Origin: Cardiocondyla obscurior
Taxonomy: Eukaryota; Arthropoda; Insecta; Hymenoptera; Formicidae
Length of the DNA stretch: 64,000 nt
Assembly: GCF_019399895.1 (NCBI RefSeq)
Contig: NC_091885.1
Location: 1,090,501 to 1,154,500 of the forward strand
Direction of reading: 5' to 3'
Position numbers and translations under genes: made by a program. Shown one piece after another: positions 40,797 through 54,534 of the stretch. The notes under the pieces are model-generated. The model made no database searches. It saw only the letters and a program-made list of their open reading frames with translations, and was not told where the DNA came from. How positions within the stretch are numbered: position 1 is the first letter of the stretch; every line of letters starts with the position of its first letter.

Positions 40797-43700
40797 AGGA
40801 AATCTCGGCGGTCGCGTGATTAAGTTTCGCGTCTGTCAAGGAAGGGTGATATTACATTGTCATGTGATTTCACGTACTTGGGCCGTGAAGTTGCACGACT
40901 TTTCAAGTGCTTTCATTCACGAGAGAGAGGAAGCAAGTTTTCGAGTGCTTTCGTGCAACATTGTATACTGCGCGCTGCTGATCGCTCGTCGCAGGGTATC
41001 GCCCGACGTCGCTCGATGTATTTGAATATTTAATGAGGGATCACGGTAAACAACCGCATATTACTCGCTGACTGTGAGCACAGCCATATTGGTAATACCG
41101 CGTTTATTATTGGTAATACGCTCGTGATAATCCTTAATTTGGCTTCCGGCATACGGAAGTACTTCGCAAATTTTAGACTGTTTCCCATAAAAAATATTAT
41201 TAATTATACCCTTTAAAAGTATAAATAAAAATTTTTAATTTTGAAAAGTTAGATATTTAAACGAAATGAAATATCAGCGGGGAATTATAATCGATTCGTT
41301 AATTAACTCATTATGCAAAACTGCTAATTTATTATTGCGTGTATCTATATGCATTTTAATCAGTTCTTGAAAATAATTTTAGAAGCGAAGACAATATAGC
41401 GATTATTATTACCGTTGTGCAAAATTAAATTCTTGTCCAGTTAATATTTTTTGCAAGTATTATGTATATCGCAGATATAACCCATATGTAACATTTCAAA
41501 TGTAATACAATTTATCAGCTGAAAATAATATACGCATGATAAAACGTGCGCAATTAGAATAAATCACACAGTGATAAATGCATGTTTTATATTTGAACGT
41601 ATTTTATATTTATGTGAATATTCCCCATTATTGATAACAACGATTTCTATCAGCGTTTCGATAATATTCAACAGTTTTTTATATGATTTGTTGAACCCAT
41701 CGACGTTATTGTAATTGATAAAGCTCGAAAAGAATTGTAATCACGATAACGATGCTAATAAAATGCGTTTTTTTCTTTTTTTTACCGAAAAAAAAAAGTA
41801 AATAAATGTGAGAATAAATTGTATCAATATCACTGTATTACAGATTTGATTGGCATATGGAAGTTATTAAGCACTGGACAAACATACTTTAATGGCTTAC
41901 TGTGATCGTCTATTATAACAGTTTACAAATTTCAATTTACGTTCATGGTCATTGTTATTATAATTAGTATCGATATCATTTTCAATCGATTATTATAGTG
42001 CAACATGCAACATGCTGCATGTTTGCCATTGTTATCGTTTATATTATCGTTATACCGTTATATTATTTATTCTATCAGTATTATAGAAATATGACACCTG
42101 AGCGAATAGGGAAAATTGCATTTTACTTGCATATTAAGATAGTTTAAGTTATCAGTTGAAAAACTTATATATAAATTTCAACGCCATAAATCGGGTGGGA
42201 AACTTTCTAATCAAAGTAAACATCGTCAAAAGTGACTAAAAATCATCTTCTCTTACGGTCCCTTGTAATCATATATTCCCGGCATTGTCGGATGACCGAC
42301 TTACGGACAGGAATCGTCAAACGTATGGCTTTACTTTCGGCGAACGGACATCGTCTACGGAATTTGAGATTATTCTGGACCGTGGCCAGATTCTTCTCTT
42401 TATTCTACGGCGTTCGCAAAACGCCCGTGTCTTTTCGCTTACCCATACCTGTTTCCAGCAAAGATTGGTGGTCGCGCTTCATAAATTTCAACGATAATAT
42501 TCTCGCATTTTAGAAAAATTTTGTCGGAAACCAACAAGTAGACGAGGCATCTTGAGAGGTAAATTTTTATCCCGAGAAGCGCGAGAGCAGTGCTAGCATG
42601 CCGAGCGGCGTGTGCCGGCTCTCATGAAATATGAAATTTCTCGCATCCGTTGCAAATCACGGAGCACCCCTAAAAATTCAGCGAAATGTTACGGACGGGA
42701 GCTCCAGATAAAAGTGGTTCTTTGAAAACTGGGTTTTCCCTTTTTTTCTCTCTTTCTTTTTCTTGTTACATGACATGAATTCTCTCCGTTACGAAACACA
42801 AAACGAATGTCAAATGAAAAACAAGTCGCAAATTACACGTCAGAGCGAAGTTAACGTTATAGCGATTAAAAAAAAAAAAAAAAAAGAATAAACGTAACAA
42901 TCATTAGCAAATAATGAAGAGAAAGAGATTATTTCAAATTTTTAGTTTGCGCTTAATTCATCGTGAATTCTATTCTCATATGTGCCCAATCGAGCGTTAT
43001 CATTCATGACATTTGTGAAATAACTTCGAATATGATGATAGACATTATTATGCACTTGTTTTTGCCATTGTGTCATTAATATTTAACAGTTTGAAAATTT
43101 ATGAAAATTTCGCAAGAACACATATCGCGAACGAATGATATAGAAATGCGTAGCGAATATAAATAATATTACGCATCGAGAATAACGTTTCTCGTCACTC
43201 GGGCAAATAATCAGACATATATGCAACAATTTTCACGGGAATTAAATACGCGAGATAGAAAGAGATAGAAGCCGCGCCGTGCCGCCGCCAAAGTCGGATT
43301 CGGCGTAAATAACTAGGACCAAGTAGAGCTCCCCCGTTTATATCCTGTTACGAGTAATTATGCGAAGGGTTTAAAGTATATTCCCGCGTGTTCTGTTCAG
43401 TCGTAGATTCAAATTTGCTCGGTACATTGTACAGCCCGCAAAAAGTGTTATGTGCCGCTGCGGCGACGAGAAAAAATAAGAATGCGTGAAATTTACATTT
43501 TACGTATCACGCTTTTGCACTCTCGGTCTTCTTTTGCCGCCGTGCACTTCCAACATTACGCCGCTCTCGTCGTTGCGGTCTCCGCGCTGGGAAGTATTAT
43601 TTCTAATTACACCGGAATGCGAATATAGCGCGATGCCGTTTTGCACGGCAGCTTAGCTTCCGGCGAATCGTTGCTTACATGAAAAATAAAACATATCTCT

Positions 43701-45165
43701 TGAGAATTATATTTACAGAAACAGCTATAATTAATTTTAATTAACTACGTAAGTATACGCGCGCCTGAGAGGTGCATAATTCAATTTTCTCTGTGTGAGT
43801 TCACTTTGGAGTTTAAGTAAGACGCAAAGAAACGAAATAGAAGCTCGGGATTTTATACGTTAAAAACATTGTTCGGTTTAAAATGCAAATCTTATAACAC
43901 ATTCCACCTGCGCGCTTATGTAGCAAAGTGTGACGGATAATTAGCTCGAGCCTCGGCAACTTGAAATTGACACACCGCCGAAAGTTCAATCGACTCCGGG
44001 CTACATGATTTGATATAACTTCGGCTACGCGAATTTGCGAAACATCTGGTTGCGTGACGGTACATATGAATCACGTAATCACGTTTGCGCGAAAGAAATT
44101 TAAGTGTCTCGTACGACGCGGCGGGAAATTGAAATGGGGAAACAGAAAATGCTTTTGGCTGAGACACGATCAGAATGAAAATCTGTAGAAAGTCCAGGAG
44201 TGGAAAAACGGGGGAGAAATTAATTCGCGCTGGCGGAGTCAGTCTGAAAAAACACAGACGGCGGCAGTAACGCATACGACGGTCGAGATGGAGTAAGGAT
44301 TTGACGCGAAAAGCGTAAATTATTTATTTTTTTCTTTTTTTTTTTTTTTTTCTTTTTTGCCAAGACAAACGACGGTGCTTCGAAATTCACAGAAAAGTCG
44401 GGACACTTCGCTTGAACCGTAAAGTTCATCGATCTGTTTCTTCGTCGGTTAAAATTTGCGACGTAAAGGCTATTACTGTAGGAAACAGGTTGAAATATAC
44501 ATATACAACTGTTGCCGATAACGCTCGGAATACATTTACCAGACTAATTTGGGAGCTTTCCCCGATGGTTTTTCGTACATACGTCTCGGCCGCGTAGGGG
44601 AATGCGGTTGAAAGAAAATAAAGGAATTAATTGGAAACGAGAATGCATGCCGGTGAGAAGGGAGCAAAGGAAAGAAGCCAAGTCCCTCGGGATTCAGGCA
44701 GTCAGCGTTACATTTTAAACTCCGTAACAAGATCTAGGCACATTCCAGTGGTTCGGCGAAGCTCGAACGGAATTTCCCGCGATGAGAACGACGAAGATGG
44801 ACCGGCGAGCAGATTCGATTTAGAACGTTTTGTCGATAAAACCGAGGAGCACGAGTCCGACACGCGTATTTGTTAGCAAAAGAGCCATTAGAGAGTGCGT
44901 GCGCGCGTCCTGGGCGGTCAGATTTGGAATGAGCTCTTTTCCGAGGCGGTTGTTTCCTACGATTACGGATTGCGGTATCTCATCAAAGGATTAAATATAT
45001 TTTCCTTTCCGATATACGAGAAACGGGATAATGCATGTGGCGTGAAATGAACAGTTTACTTATTGCGGGATTCTAGCGTGTATAATAAAGAGGCGTTTCA
45101 CTATCGCGTGCGCGAATTGTTACGTCGTTAATCGGTTCCTTTCTTAGCGGAATTATCTATCGTAT

Positions 45166-45213
45166 TATATGTATATGTATATATATATAAATGTATATAT
45201 ATATATATATATC
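45166..45213 (+). repeat. TA microsatellite
   Basis: TATATG units pass into about ten uninterrupted TA units. It lies in intron 1. Confidence 0.95.
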
Positions 45214-48200
45214 TCGCGTAACATTAGAGTGTAACTTACTCGGCAAACAGCGTAATGGAAATATAATCCGGAGGACTAAAGCCTCCGCAATCCCACCGAA
45301 ACGAAAATACCTTCGCGAACATGAGATCGCCGCGTTCCGTTTTTCCTCTCTTTTACTTATCCCTCCATCTCTTTTTCTCCCTTTCGCTGGTCCTCCTCCC
45401 CGCTATTTTTCTCTGATCCCGGACGCGGGTGGAAAATTATACGATCCAGGCCATAGGAAACGGCAGAACTCGATTTACATACCTCGGTGGACTGGGAATC
45501 GCGCATGGATCAAGTTACCGTGGGTGGGCCGGCGAGAGTGAGCGAGCGAGCGGAGCGACCGGGCTTAATTAACCACGTGCGCGAATCGCGAGTGACACCG
45601 CGCGCGTGATGCACACTTCGTTAAATTTTATTCGTCGTAATTGTACGACTCTGTCCTGGCCGCGCATTGACAGTGTCACCTTTAATTACACCGTCCGTCC
45701 TGTCGGTACCGCCGTCGAACTGCAGATCCCTGGTTTCCGACGGATAGACCGCCAGACGCGGAGCGCTGAAAATCGCGGATGAAGGAAACAAAAAGAAATA
45801 ATGGTATCCGATTGCGAGATCAGGCACACAACCGCGCCGAGAGCAGCCGGAGCGTGCTTAATACTCTTGTCGTGTCGGTTCTTCAGTCGAAACGCGCTCG
45901 TTAGACAGATGTTAATGAGCGGAATCTTCATTAGACCATTTTATATCGTGTGCCGGTCTGTGGAAGTCGATACAAAGTTGCGGTAATATTGCACACGTAA
46001 CGGAGATTCGTTTAGGGAAAATTAATTCTGGCACCATCTACCTTTAATATTATTTTCAAGCTTGTTACTACGGTAAACGCTAACGTAATTTCGAAAAAAT
46101 CGTAAATCGTATCTCCAGTCATGCGAGCAATTTTAAACTGGCCAGACGACGGTAACAAAATTACATTGCAAATCGATATTCGTTAATCTGCTTTAAACGT
46201 GTAATATAACGTAGGATGAAGCAATTTTGCACGATAATTTAAAAATAATGCTCGATGGCATCACTGCGTTAACATCTCCAATCGAGTTTCAGCCATGATT
46301 CTTTGTACATATCTCTTATGATTTTGATATTCCGTTTTTCGCGAATTTTCCGTATTCTCTTGGAAAATAATCCTCCGGGTTATTGTTAAGGCCAGTTTAG
46401 ACATTGAGCGCCGTCGCAAAAAGACTCGTACAACATAGATACAGAGAGAGAAATATAATATAACCTAGTTCGAGCAATATCCGGCCGTTGTTTCAGCTTC
46501 GTTGTTTATTTGTGGGAAAACGTCAAGCGCGCTCGCGCACGAGCAAGCGCAAATTGCTTTAAATTGAGTTCTGACAAATTCACCGATAATTTTGCATTCC
46601 GTTACACCCTTTTAAACCCGTCACTTTGTTTCACCATTAACGTCGTTTCGCGTGACAACGTTATGACATTTCGTTTCCCGCGGAATTGAAAATTACTACC
46701 GCACGAGCGCCGGGCTTAAACGACCCCGGCGATTGCAACCTGAATACTTTATATAATGTCAATTATTTGGTCGTGGATTGGCAAGCGTATCGATTTTGTC
46801 GTCGATTAAAGCGCCTGATGCGAGTTCGATCCCGCGATTTGAAAGCCGCGCCCGTAGTGCTACGTTCGTAATGCGACACGAAATAGTTCTCAGTGGCGCG
46901 TTTGCCGGAAATGAACGTCTTCGATTGCATCGTGATCGCGAAATTTTCTCGCGGAGTCGTTAGATCGAGACTTAAATTTACCTCCTCTACGAAAGGAGCT
47001 TTACGGAAGTCGAGGAGGTAACAAAGTACGGAACTGGTGAGAGAAAAAAAAATAGGGGAAAAAAAAAAAAAAAGAAGTAGGTTGGTCGGGAGTAAAAGTC
47101 GGAGATATAAAATATGCAAGCGTAACTATTCGTATAATGAAAGAAGTTACCGATAAAGACGGCGGGGCTGACTTTTAAACTGGTGCCATTAGCATCCCGG
47201 AAGTAAAAATCGTGAGAATTAAATCCAACGTGGATCGCGTAATGTAGTATTATCGTCAAAAGTTCCGCAGCCATTATTATCGAACGCGCTCTTTCGTCCA
47301 CTGATTATTATTCGATGACGAGGCCGCACGAATTCTATCACGGGTCGTTATTTTTCTTACGTTTTAAAAATGTACTGTAAAATAGAATTTCGCTGCAGGC
47401 CGCAGTAGATGCAATTTTATACGAGAATAAAGAAAGGATTTAAAACCATTTTCAACGTCAAGAAGATTAATCGGTATGCAATAAGAATTTTGCGAATATC
47501 ACAATTGCGGTCAAAAATTACTCTTTTGGGTATTCAATAATTGCTCCCCCTTCCCTCTCTCATTCGTGCACGAAATCGACTGTAAGCAATTTTCAAATGC
47601 AATTAAGATTTAAAATGTTATATAATAAACAAGGGAATAAATAAAAGCGAGATATTGGAGCACCGGTAAAATAATAAAATAATAAAAAATTAAGAGAAAA
47701 TTTTTCGAGTCGGTTGCGCTCTGATCATCTTTCTCTTAGCATGAAGACGAAACTTGTGCTCGATAGGTCGAGGACATTTCGTTTCCGTCTCGAGTAGGTC
47801 GAAACACCGAAGGAAACGACGATAGAAAGTGCTGAGATCGCACTTGGTCGAGCGCCTTTTCACGAAAGCTAAGGGAATAAACGCGATAAAGAAAGAGGCG
47901 AGAGGAAGGGAGAAAGTGGATACGACAGATCAGAAGTGGAGGAAGCTATTAGAGTGTACATTTAGCCAACGAGAATTTGACGATACTGCTTCACTCTAGT
48001 AAAAGCTTATGTCGGGGTAATTACTGGAACTGCGATTTGCAATCGATAATTTTCTTTTTTTATTCTTTTTTTTTTGCAGCTAAGTAAGAAACTTCTCTCG
48101 AGCTCCTTCTCTTCTTGTAAGAGATAATAAAGAAACGGCAAAGTTTAAAAGAAAAATAATTAATGTGCATGCATCTTCGAATTTTTATTTAATTAAAATT

Positions 48201-51200
48201 CTTGAAATAATAATACATAAAAAAAAATAATAGATTTACATTAAAACAAGTACTAGATTTTTTTTCCAAGTAGTTTATCACTAAAGTGTTTCACAAGCAC
48301 TTGGGCGTTACCGAGGTTCCTTCAGCTTGCTATCATACGATAGGTTTGATAATATCACCCCTAATGGTATTTGTGGATTAGCTCATTTTTTTCTCTTTAG
48401 AGCAAAATACGATAATACAAAATGAAAAATGAGAGAAAACGCGATGCGGGGCGGGGAGGTTGGTATTCGCGTGCTCCGGGACGATTAGCGAGGATGAAGT
48501 TTTGCGAGCAGCGACAGCGACCGTCTTGGACGCGAGCTATGAGAGCGGTAACGGTGGTAGCAACAATAGGAACGGTACCGGTACCGCATCTGCCAGCAGC
48601 ATCCGGGCGGTCACGAAAATAGAGGAAGGCAAATGAAAAAAGAATGAGCTAGAAATAATTAGCGAGGCCAAAGAAGCACACGCGGTCGACCGAACGCAGA
48701 TGCACCCATTTCGTATGAAAAATTAAGCGCCTCTCGCTTCTTTCGCGCTATTTCTATGTTCTCGGTCACGCTTCTTTTTTTTTTTACTTTTTTTTTTTAT
48801 TTTGTCCGGTCGCGCTCCGCGGGTTTATTCCTCTCTCTTCGGTCTCTTTTTCATCGTCGGCGCCGAGCTGCCACCGAAGCTCCGGTTTTCCCTTTATTGC
48901 CGCGCCCAATGTTCGACGGTCTCGCGTGCCCGGACGAAATTTAGCCGCGCCGCGATCCCCGATAGGCTCTATAATTATCCCGTTTTATCTTCATCAGCGA
49001 ACGGACTGGCTGCTCTAGGGAGGCGGCGAGTCGCGCGGCCGAGGAAGCGATATAACTCGCCTCGTTGGAGTGCGTTTTCGATTTAAGTCCGGCACGCCTG
49101 GACGTTTACATTCTCGCTGGCAAACGAACGGTGAGAGAATTTCAAAACAGTTTGCCACAGGCGGTCGGCCAGAGGTGCATTTACACGTATTGAACAATTG
49201 GCGATAACTTTTGCACGCGCACATGCCAAGATATTGTTCAATTTTTTTTATTTTAATTTTTGTTTTTTTTTCCTCTTTTCGTATCATATGAATCTATTAA
49301 TAATAAGTCTTTGCATACTTATGAACGACAACGTTGCAAATTCGCCTCTCATATTAAGGCAAGCGAGGAAATTTGTCGAGGATTCTTCGCGATAGCCATC
49401 GGGGATAAATCGGCCCCTGCTCTTTAATTCATCTTCGTTACGCGCGTCAATCATCCAGCCGCGCTTCCTTCATTTTTCACCTTTTTTCTCAGCGGCCTGA
49501 TCGATAAATTACGGCGCGACACTCGGTAGTTCCGCTGCTTTGACATATTTTCATCGCGCGCGAAGGAGTTAGCCATCAATGTGAGAACACGCGAATGTTC
49601 AACACGAGAGGCATGGATTTTTGCGCGAGACTTCCGCCCGCGGTTTTTACGCTCCGCGACATTTTTATACGCCCGTGTGCTTTCCCTCCGAAAAACCGAA
49701 CCGCTTCTCGCGAGACGCGAGCGCGGGAGCCGCGCAGAAAAATTCAAATTCCCAGCAGCCCTCACGTCAAGGGACGGGAAATTAAGTTTCGCATATTTCT
49801 GCATCAGCTTTATTACATCGGGGCGCGAAAATGCATACGGTATTGTAAACGAAATGCCCTGGGGCGGCCCGCCCGTATTTTCTTCTCCTTCGAATCGGGC
49901 GCCGGTATTCAGTGTTCGATTTTTCGATTTGCCAGACTTGTCAACTCGAATACTTTGCAGCGCCGGTGCATCGTTTCGGGCGATCGCTTAATTCGCGGTC
50001 CCGTATGTTACATAACTGCGCACACCTGTTGACTAGTCGACTTCCGGAGCATTATTTTTTTTTTATTTCTCTTTTTAATTTTACGATTATAACGATATAT
50101 TTTAATCTCCAAGACGTCACATATTCAAGAGAGAGAAAGATTATCTCTTGATTCCCGTTAAATGTTCGTACGAGCACTATTATATGCTCCAGATGTATGT
50201 ATGTACGTACATGCTATCGTTATCATTGCAAAAAGGAGTGTCGGATAATCTCGGATAATCTCAATTTGCTCGCGACAGAACTCGCGCTGTTAAATGACTT
50301 GCAGCCTATCGTGTCCGCACGTGTCGTAAATCGGAGAACTTTGTGCACTGACCCGCGTATTTGTGCACACGTGCGGTGTCGTGTGTCCAAAAGCCTTGAG
50401 ACTAAACAAACAAGACGAAAACGAATTGCCTATAGGAAATTTAATTACCAACCTCTCGTCGATGCATCTTCTCTTGACACTCGAATAGCAAACACATCAC
50501 GGTGTTGATAGCTCGTATCAATTGTCTATTGATATTCAATTTCATCGAGATTACCAATTTAAAGGATTAACTTTAAAAGAACGTAATTATTACAGTAAAA
50601 AATATTACGACAAAAAAGAAAAAAAAAGAAATTGCAAACCAATTCACAAATATGAAAAATACATTTATTAGTTAAATAAAATTGGAAGAGTAATTAAAAA
50701 TTTATCTAATATCGTAATCAACAGAAACAATAAAATTCTTCTAATGAACAGATTTTTAAAAGGAAATTATTATTATTCTTTTTTTATGCATAAAAGAAAC
50801 GAGAATGTTTCTTGATTTAATAAAAGTCTGCGAATAAAACGGGAAAGAAATCTATCGCGGCGGTTTAAGTAATCCGAGATATCGCAGAGCGATGAAATTA
50901 CCATGAAACTTTTATTTAGAAGATTTCGTAAAATTCTATTAATCCACTAAACTCTCACGTCCGCGTATTATTTTTTAAGAGGTTTAAATATAAAATATTA
51001 GCTAACGAAGCATTCAATATTTGTTCCTTTATTGTTTAATTACGCCATTGATTGAAGATCTTTGCGAGACGACTTATCTGAGAAGTAAAAGCTTCTGACG
51101 CCAAAGTGTTCGACACATCTTTTATTTATTTATGCTAACCGAGTCAACGCATGCACTCTCTTTGTATATGTGCATGTATAGACTTCAAGTTCACGATTTT

Positions 51201-54200
51201 AAAATTTTATATCAGGTACATCGTGGTACACACGCTTTCCATATTGATATGTATGTATAGAGCAATGCACTTTACTCTCTTTGGTTGAAACGCTTTTCAT
51301 TTCCTGCTGAGGATACAGTCGATATAAAAAAAAAAAAAAGCTTTCGGTACGATTCCCGAGAAAAAACGTAACAGTTTCTTTATTATTTTATCAGCTCGTT
51401 TCTGTGTGCATATAGTCCCATTCACATCTACATGAACTCTTACAATTGGTCACAGAAATTGTTAATAAAATTGGAATAAACAGGACGTTTCGTATTACTC
51501 GTAATTAAACAACGTCATTTCCTAAATCTATTAATTAACGCGTCTACAATTATCGCGCAAAGGTTTTCTTTTTTTATTAATAAATCTCTGCTGGTTTTCA
51601 CTTGGTTTGTATTGTTATTATGTTATTTTTTTTAATATTTTTTTGCTACTCGTTTTACGAAGGCTGCATTCCATTCGATTCCTCGTTCGCGAGACACATA
51701 TGTCAAACTTTACTGTCGCGAAATTTCATAACCGCAGACCGGCGGAGTTATTTATTTTACGTGTCGACGTGACAGAGGCAAAAATCTCAGGTGATCTTCG
51801 TGGATTTTCCCCGGCAGGTGATTTGTATGTTATATAAAGTATTTTCGCCGTTCGTGGTTACTTAATCTCTTGGTGATCGTAACCTTTTAATCGCGCCCGA
51901 GCTCGTTTCGTCTCCGGCCATTTAATTTTGACTTTTACACCATTTGCTTTGCCTTAATGTGAGATTTTTATTCCGCCACGGTGTAACGCTCGCTTCTTCG
52001 CCGCTTCTCCCTTGTCCGCCTACCGGAACGTAATAAATCCCAGCCATCCTGCGCTCTTGCTCTCTCACTCGACGCGCACTCTCGACTCTCTCTTCCTCTT
52101 TCGCTTCTCAAGTTCCTAATTTACCCTCGTTTGACCTCCATCTTTTTTGCATTGCGTGCACCCTCGTTGAGATTATGATAACCGGGAAGGAACGGGCGGA
52201 ATGTAATTAGAAACAGCGTCATTTTTAAACCGTTCCTTACATTATCCTTGCTCTTAAAACGAGCTCGCCCATTAACTTTCCGTCCTCGTTAGGGTACGCA
52301 CCCCAGATTGGGGACTAAACCAAAAAAGGAAGGACGGATTATCGGAAAAGAAAAAAAAAACGGGGGGAGGTGGTACGACACAAACGAGATGGGAAACGGC
52401 CATTTGGAAATTACAAGAGCTATCAAATGCTCGGGTATAGAATGGTAGAGGAAACTTTAGCGCAGAGACGAGTTTGTAGCTAACTACACTTTGTATATCA
52501 GTGATTCTCAAAATGCTCTTCGCAACCTGTCAGCAATTTTGATTTCTTTAACCAGTTTTTATATTAAAAACAGAAAAAAAAGAAGCTCTTCGGGAAATTT
52601 AAATGGCATTGTACAACTTGATTTTTAATAATGAGCACTAACGACATGTATTTTAAAACGTAGCATTTGTAACATCTTTTATATTTTTAAAGACGTTTTT
52701 AAAAGCTTCTTCTTTTATTTTTTTTATTTTTTATCCTACGATCGCGATCCAGTTTATACGAGTTAAATGTAACTTTTTTACGATTGAAGAAGTATGCGAA
52801 ACAAGAGATAGATGCGCATCACGATTTTTCAATTCTTGTCTGGGCTGTCAGGAAACTTTCTCAGACACCATTTTCGCGGTGAATTATGCGCGTTACGCGC
52901 ATTCTTATTACGCGTTTGTTTTTAAAGCACATTATCCCGAGACGCGTCATAAAACTTGCGCTTTATCGCGCGCCAAATTATGCGCCGTCGTGAAGGCGTT
53001 AAATAAATTTATGTATCTTGGCGGCGGAGTCGAGATATTAAAATTTGAGAACCTCTGCGAGGCGATATATCGCCTGCAACGTACGCATCTTTAGCGGCTG
53101 TTATGCTCTTCGTGATAGACCCATTGAACTATAGGTACGTACGTATATGTATATGTATATAATACCTTAGCCAGAGGGGGCTAACTAATGACGACGATCT
53201 TGAACCCGACTGTTAAAGACGGGTCATGAGGAAAGCGAAACTATCGTTTACAAGCTTGATTGGTGTTCTATATCAAGCCCTGAGTTTGTAATTTGTACGT
53301 GAAATGTCATGGTATCAGTTTACGAGAGTCGCTTTTGATACAACCTCAAAATATCATACGTTTTATCGGTCCCGCTAATTTGCCTAATTTGCGGTAAAAT
53401 TGATTGACAACAGTTGCGCTATTATTGCGTTACATTTTCAACGGCGATATTTTATTTCTGGCGTAATACACACGCGGAGCGACACGGCGAGAAAGTATTC
53501 TTTCCGGCTGCAACTCTATCCAAATCAGATTGTTTCGAGTAAATTAAGGTAATTCATAGTTGCGTTTCGTTTTCCCGCCCCTCCTTCCTCGGTATTTAAT
53601 CGCGTTTATTTGATTATTTCTCACTTTGCGCTGTTGAGAATTAAACTGATTTTTATTAAGCAATTCTTGTAAATGGCATTGATTTATTTCCTTTCGCTGG
53701 AAATTACATATTTGTTCAATTAAAGTAATAACTTTTATCAATTAGTCAATGATCCAATTTGTAAAATGGAAAATTTTGTATTACCGTAACACGCAAAAAG
53801 AGAAAAGATTATTATTATTATTATTATATAGAGCACGGGAATATATACAAAATTATGCCGTAATGAATCTTAATTACAATCATTGCCCCTATGTAAATAA
53901 TATAATTGAGCGCAATGTAAATCGTATCAGATTCCAGTTTAACATATATGTATAATGCAGATCTGTATTAACAGTTAGGGAACAATGACATCTCTGCGTT
54001 ACGTTCTCATAAACACTTGCTTTGATAATGGACAAAAATGTGCGCATATTTATAATGCATAATAGCAGCCAACAGATGTTTCGACGCGCTGGGCTCCGAT
54101 GTGTAGTTAAAATGTATATGTAATATGTGACGTAACCGGATTTTCATCACGGCTTTACCGTTTAAGGGATTTTCACGAGCGAGACCGATTTGTGCGAATG

Positions 54201-54275
54201 GCTTTTCGCAATCTTTGTGGCTTTCTCGAAGCACGTGCTTAAAATACAGCGCGGTAGTTAGCATCCTTAGGGGCG

Positions 54276-54374
54276 AATAAAAAAAAAGAGAAAAAAAAAA
54301 TAGAAAAAGAAAAGAAAGTCATCGGTAAAAAAAAAAAGAAAAAAAAAGAGAGAAAGAGAAGAGTGAAAAAAGGA
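54276..54374 (+). repeat. long A/G tract just inside intron 1
   Basis: About 100 nt of almost only A and G on the plus strand, interrupted near 54318-54325. In the beat pre-mRNA it is a roughly 100-nt pyrimidine tract starting about 115 nt after the first coding exon's donor. Confidence 0.9.
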
Positions 54375-54488
54375 TGTTTATCCTTTAAAGCGGATATAGC
54401 GAAGGGACAGGCACGCGTTCACGGGATAAGACCAATGTGCATTCGTGCGCTCGAAAGCGCAGCAGCTTGCGTAAGTGAAAACACTCAC

Positions 54489-54534
54489 CCTCTTGCCTCA
54501 GCAGCATCACGAGGAGCAGCAACATAAAATCCAT
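54489..54534 (-). CDS. beat-family gene, coding exon 1 (start codon and signal peptide)
   Basis: This is the first coding exon of a beaten path-like secreted or membrane-tethered Ig protein. Read on the minus strand it starts with ATG at 54534-54532 and gives MDFMLLLLVMLLRQE, a hydrophobic signal-peptide core, plus one base of the next codon. The donor is G|GTGAGTGT, so the intron is phase 1. The ATG has a purine at -3 and G at +4, and it is the first ATG after an in-frame TGA at 54580-54582. The frame extends upstream only from a GTG, which is not a plausible start here. Splicing to the exon at 26979-27054 makes a GTT valine and completes a V-A-A signal-peptidase site, with cleavage predicted after residue 18. 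The start and donor are seen directly; exon identity rests on frame fit and position upstream of the Ig exons. An additional upstream coding exon is unlikely but not excluded. Confidence 0.82.

Larger units (their letters stand above)
27055..54488 (-). other. intron 1 of the beat-like gene (27.4 kb)
   Basis: This very long first coding intron separates the signal-peptide exon from the first mature-protein exon. It is bounded by G|GTGAGTGT and CTGTTTCAG. The sequence alternates AT-rich zones (for example about 30.4-31.0, 41.2-42.2 and 50.5-50.8 kb) with CpG-rich patches (about 32.3-33.0, 34.9-35.7, 37.8-38.5, 45.3-46.0, 48.4-49.1 and 49.5-50.0 kb). Such patches are the natural place to look for enhancers or nested transcripts. 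Open frames in them are explained by low stop density and none shows a recognisable domain. Simple repeats are listed separately. Confidence 0.8.
2862..54534 (-). other. beat-like gene span, 5' part (gene runs off the left edge)
   Basis: This is the summary gene model. Four exons of 46, 76, 124 and 136 nt are spread over 51.7 kb and join without frame errors into 382 nt, that is 127 residues plus one base. Residues 1-18 are the signal peptide and about 19-127 are a complete first Ig domain with Cys40, Trp54 and Cys106. Known beat proteins have two Ig domains and a short C-terminal region, so roughly half or more of the protein is missing here, with no sign of mutation or frameshift. The protein should enter the secretory pathway and act at the neuronal or target-cell surface. 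Intact frames, consensus splice sites and family-typical motifs argue for a live gene rather than a pseudogene. Confidence 0.9.

Noticed and set aside
46810..46840. GAGTTCGATCCCGC resembling a tRNA T-arm
   Set aside because: No matching D-arm, anticodon arm or acceptor stem upstream.
49581..50032. Two overlapping plus-strand frames of 136 and 145 codons
   Set aside because: Same GC-rich low-stop explanation; neither resembles a known protein.
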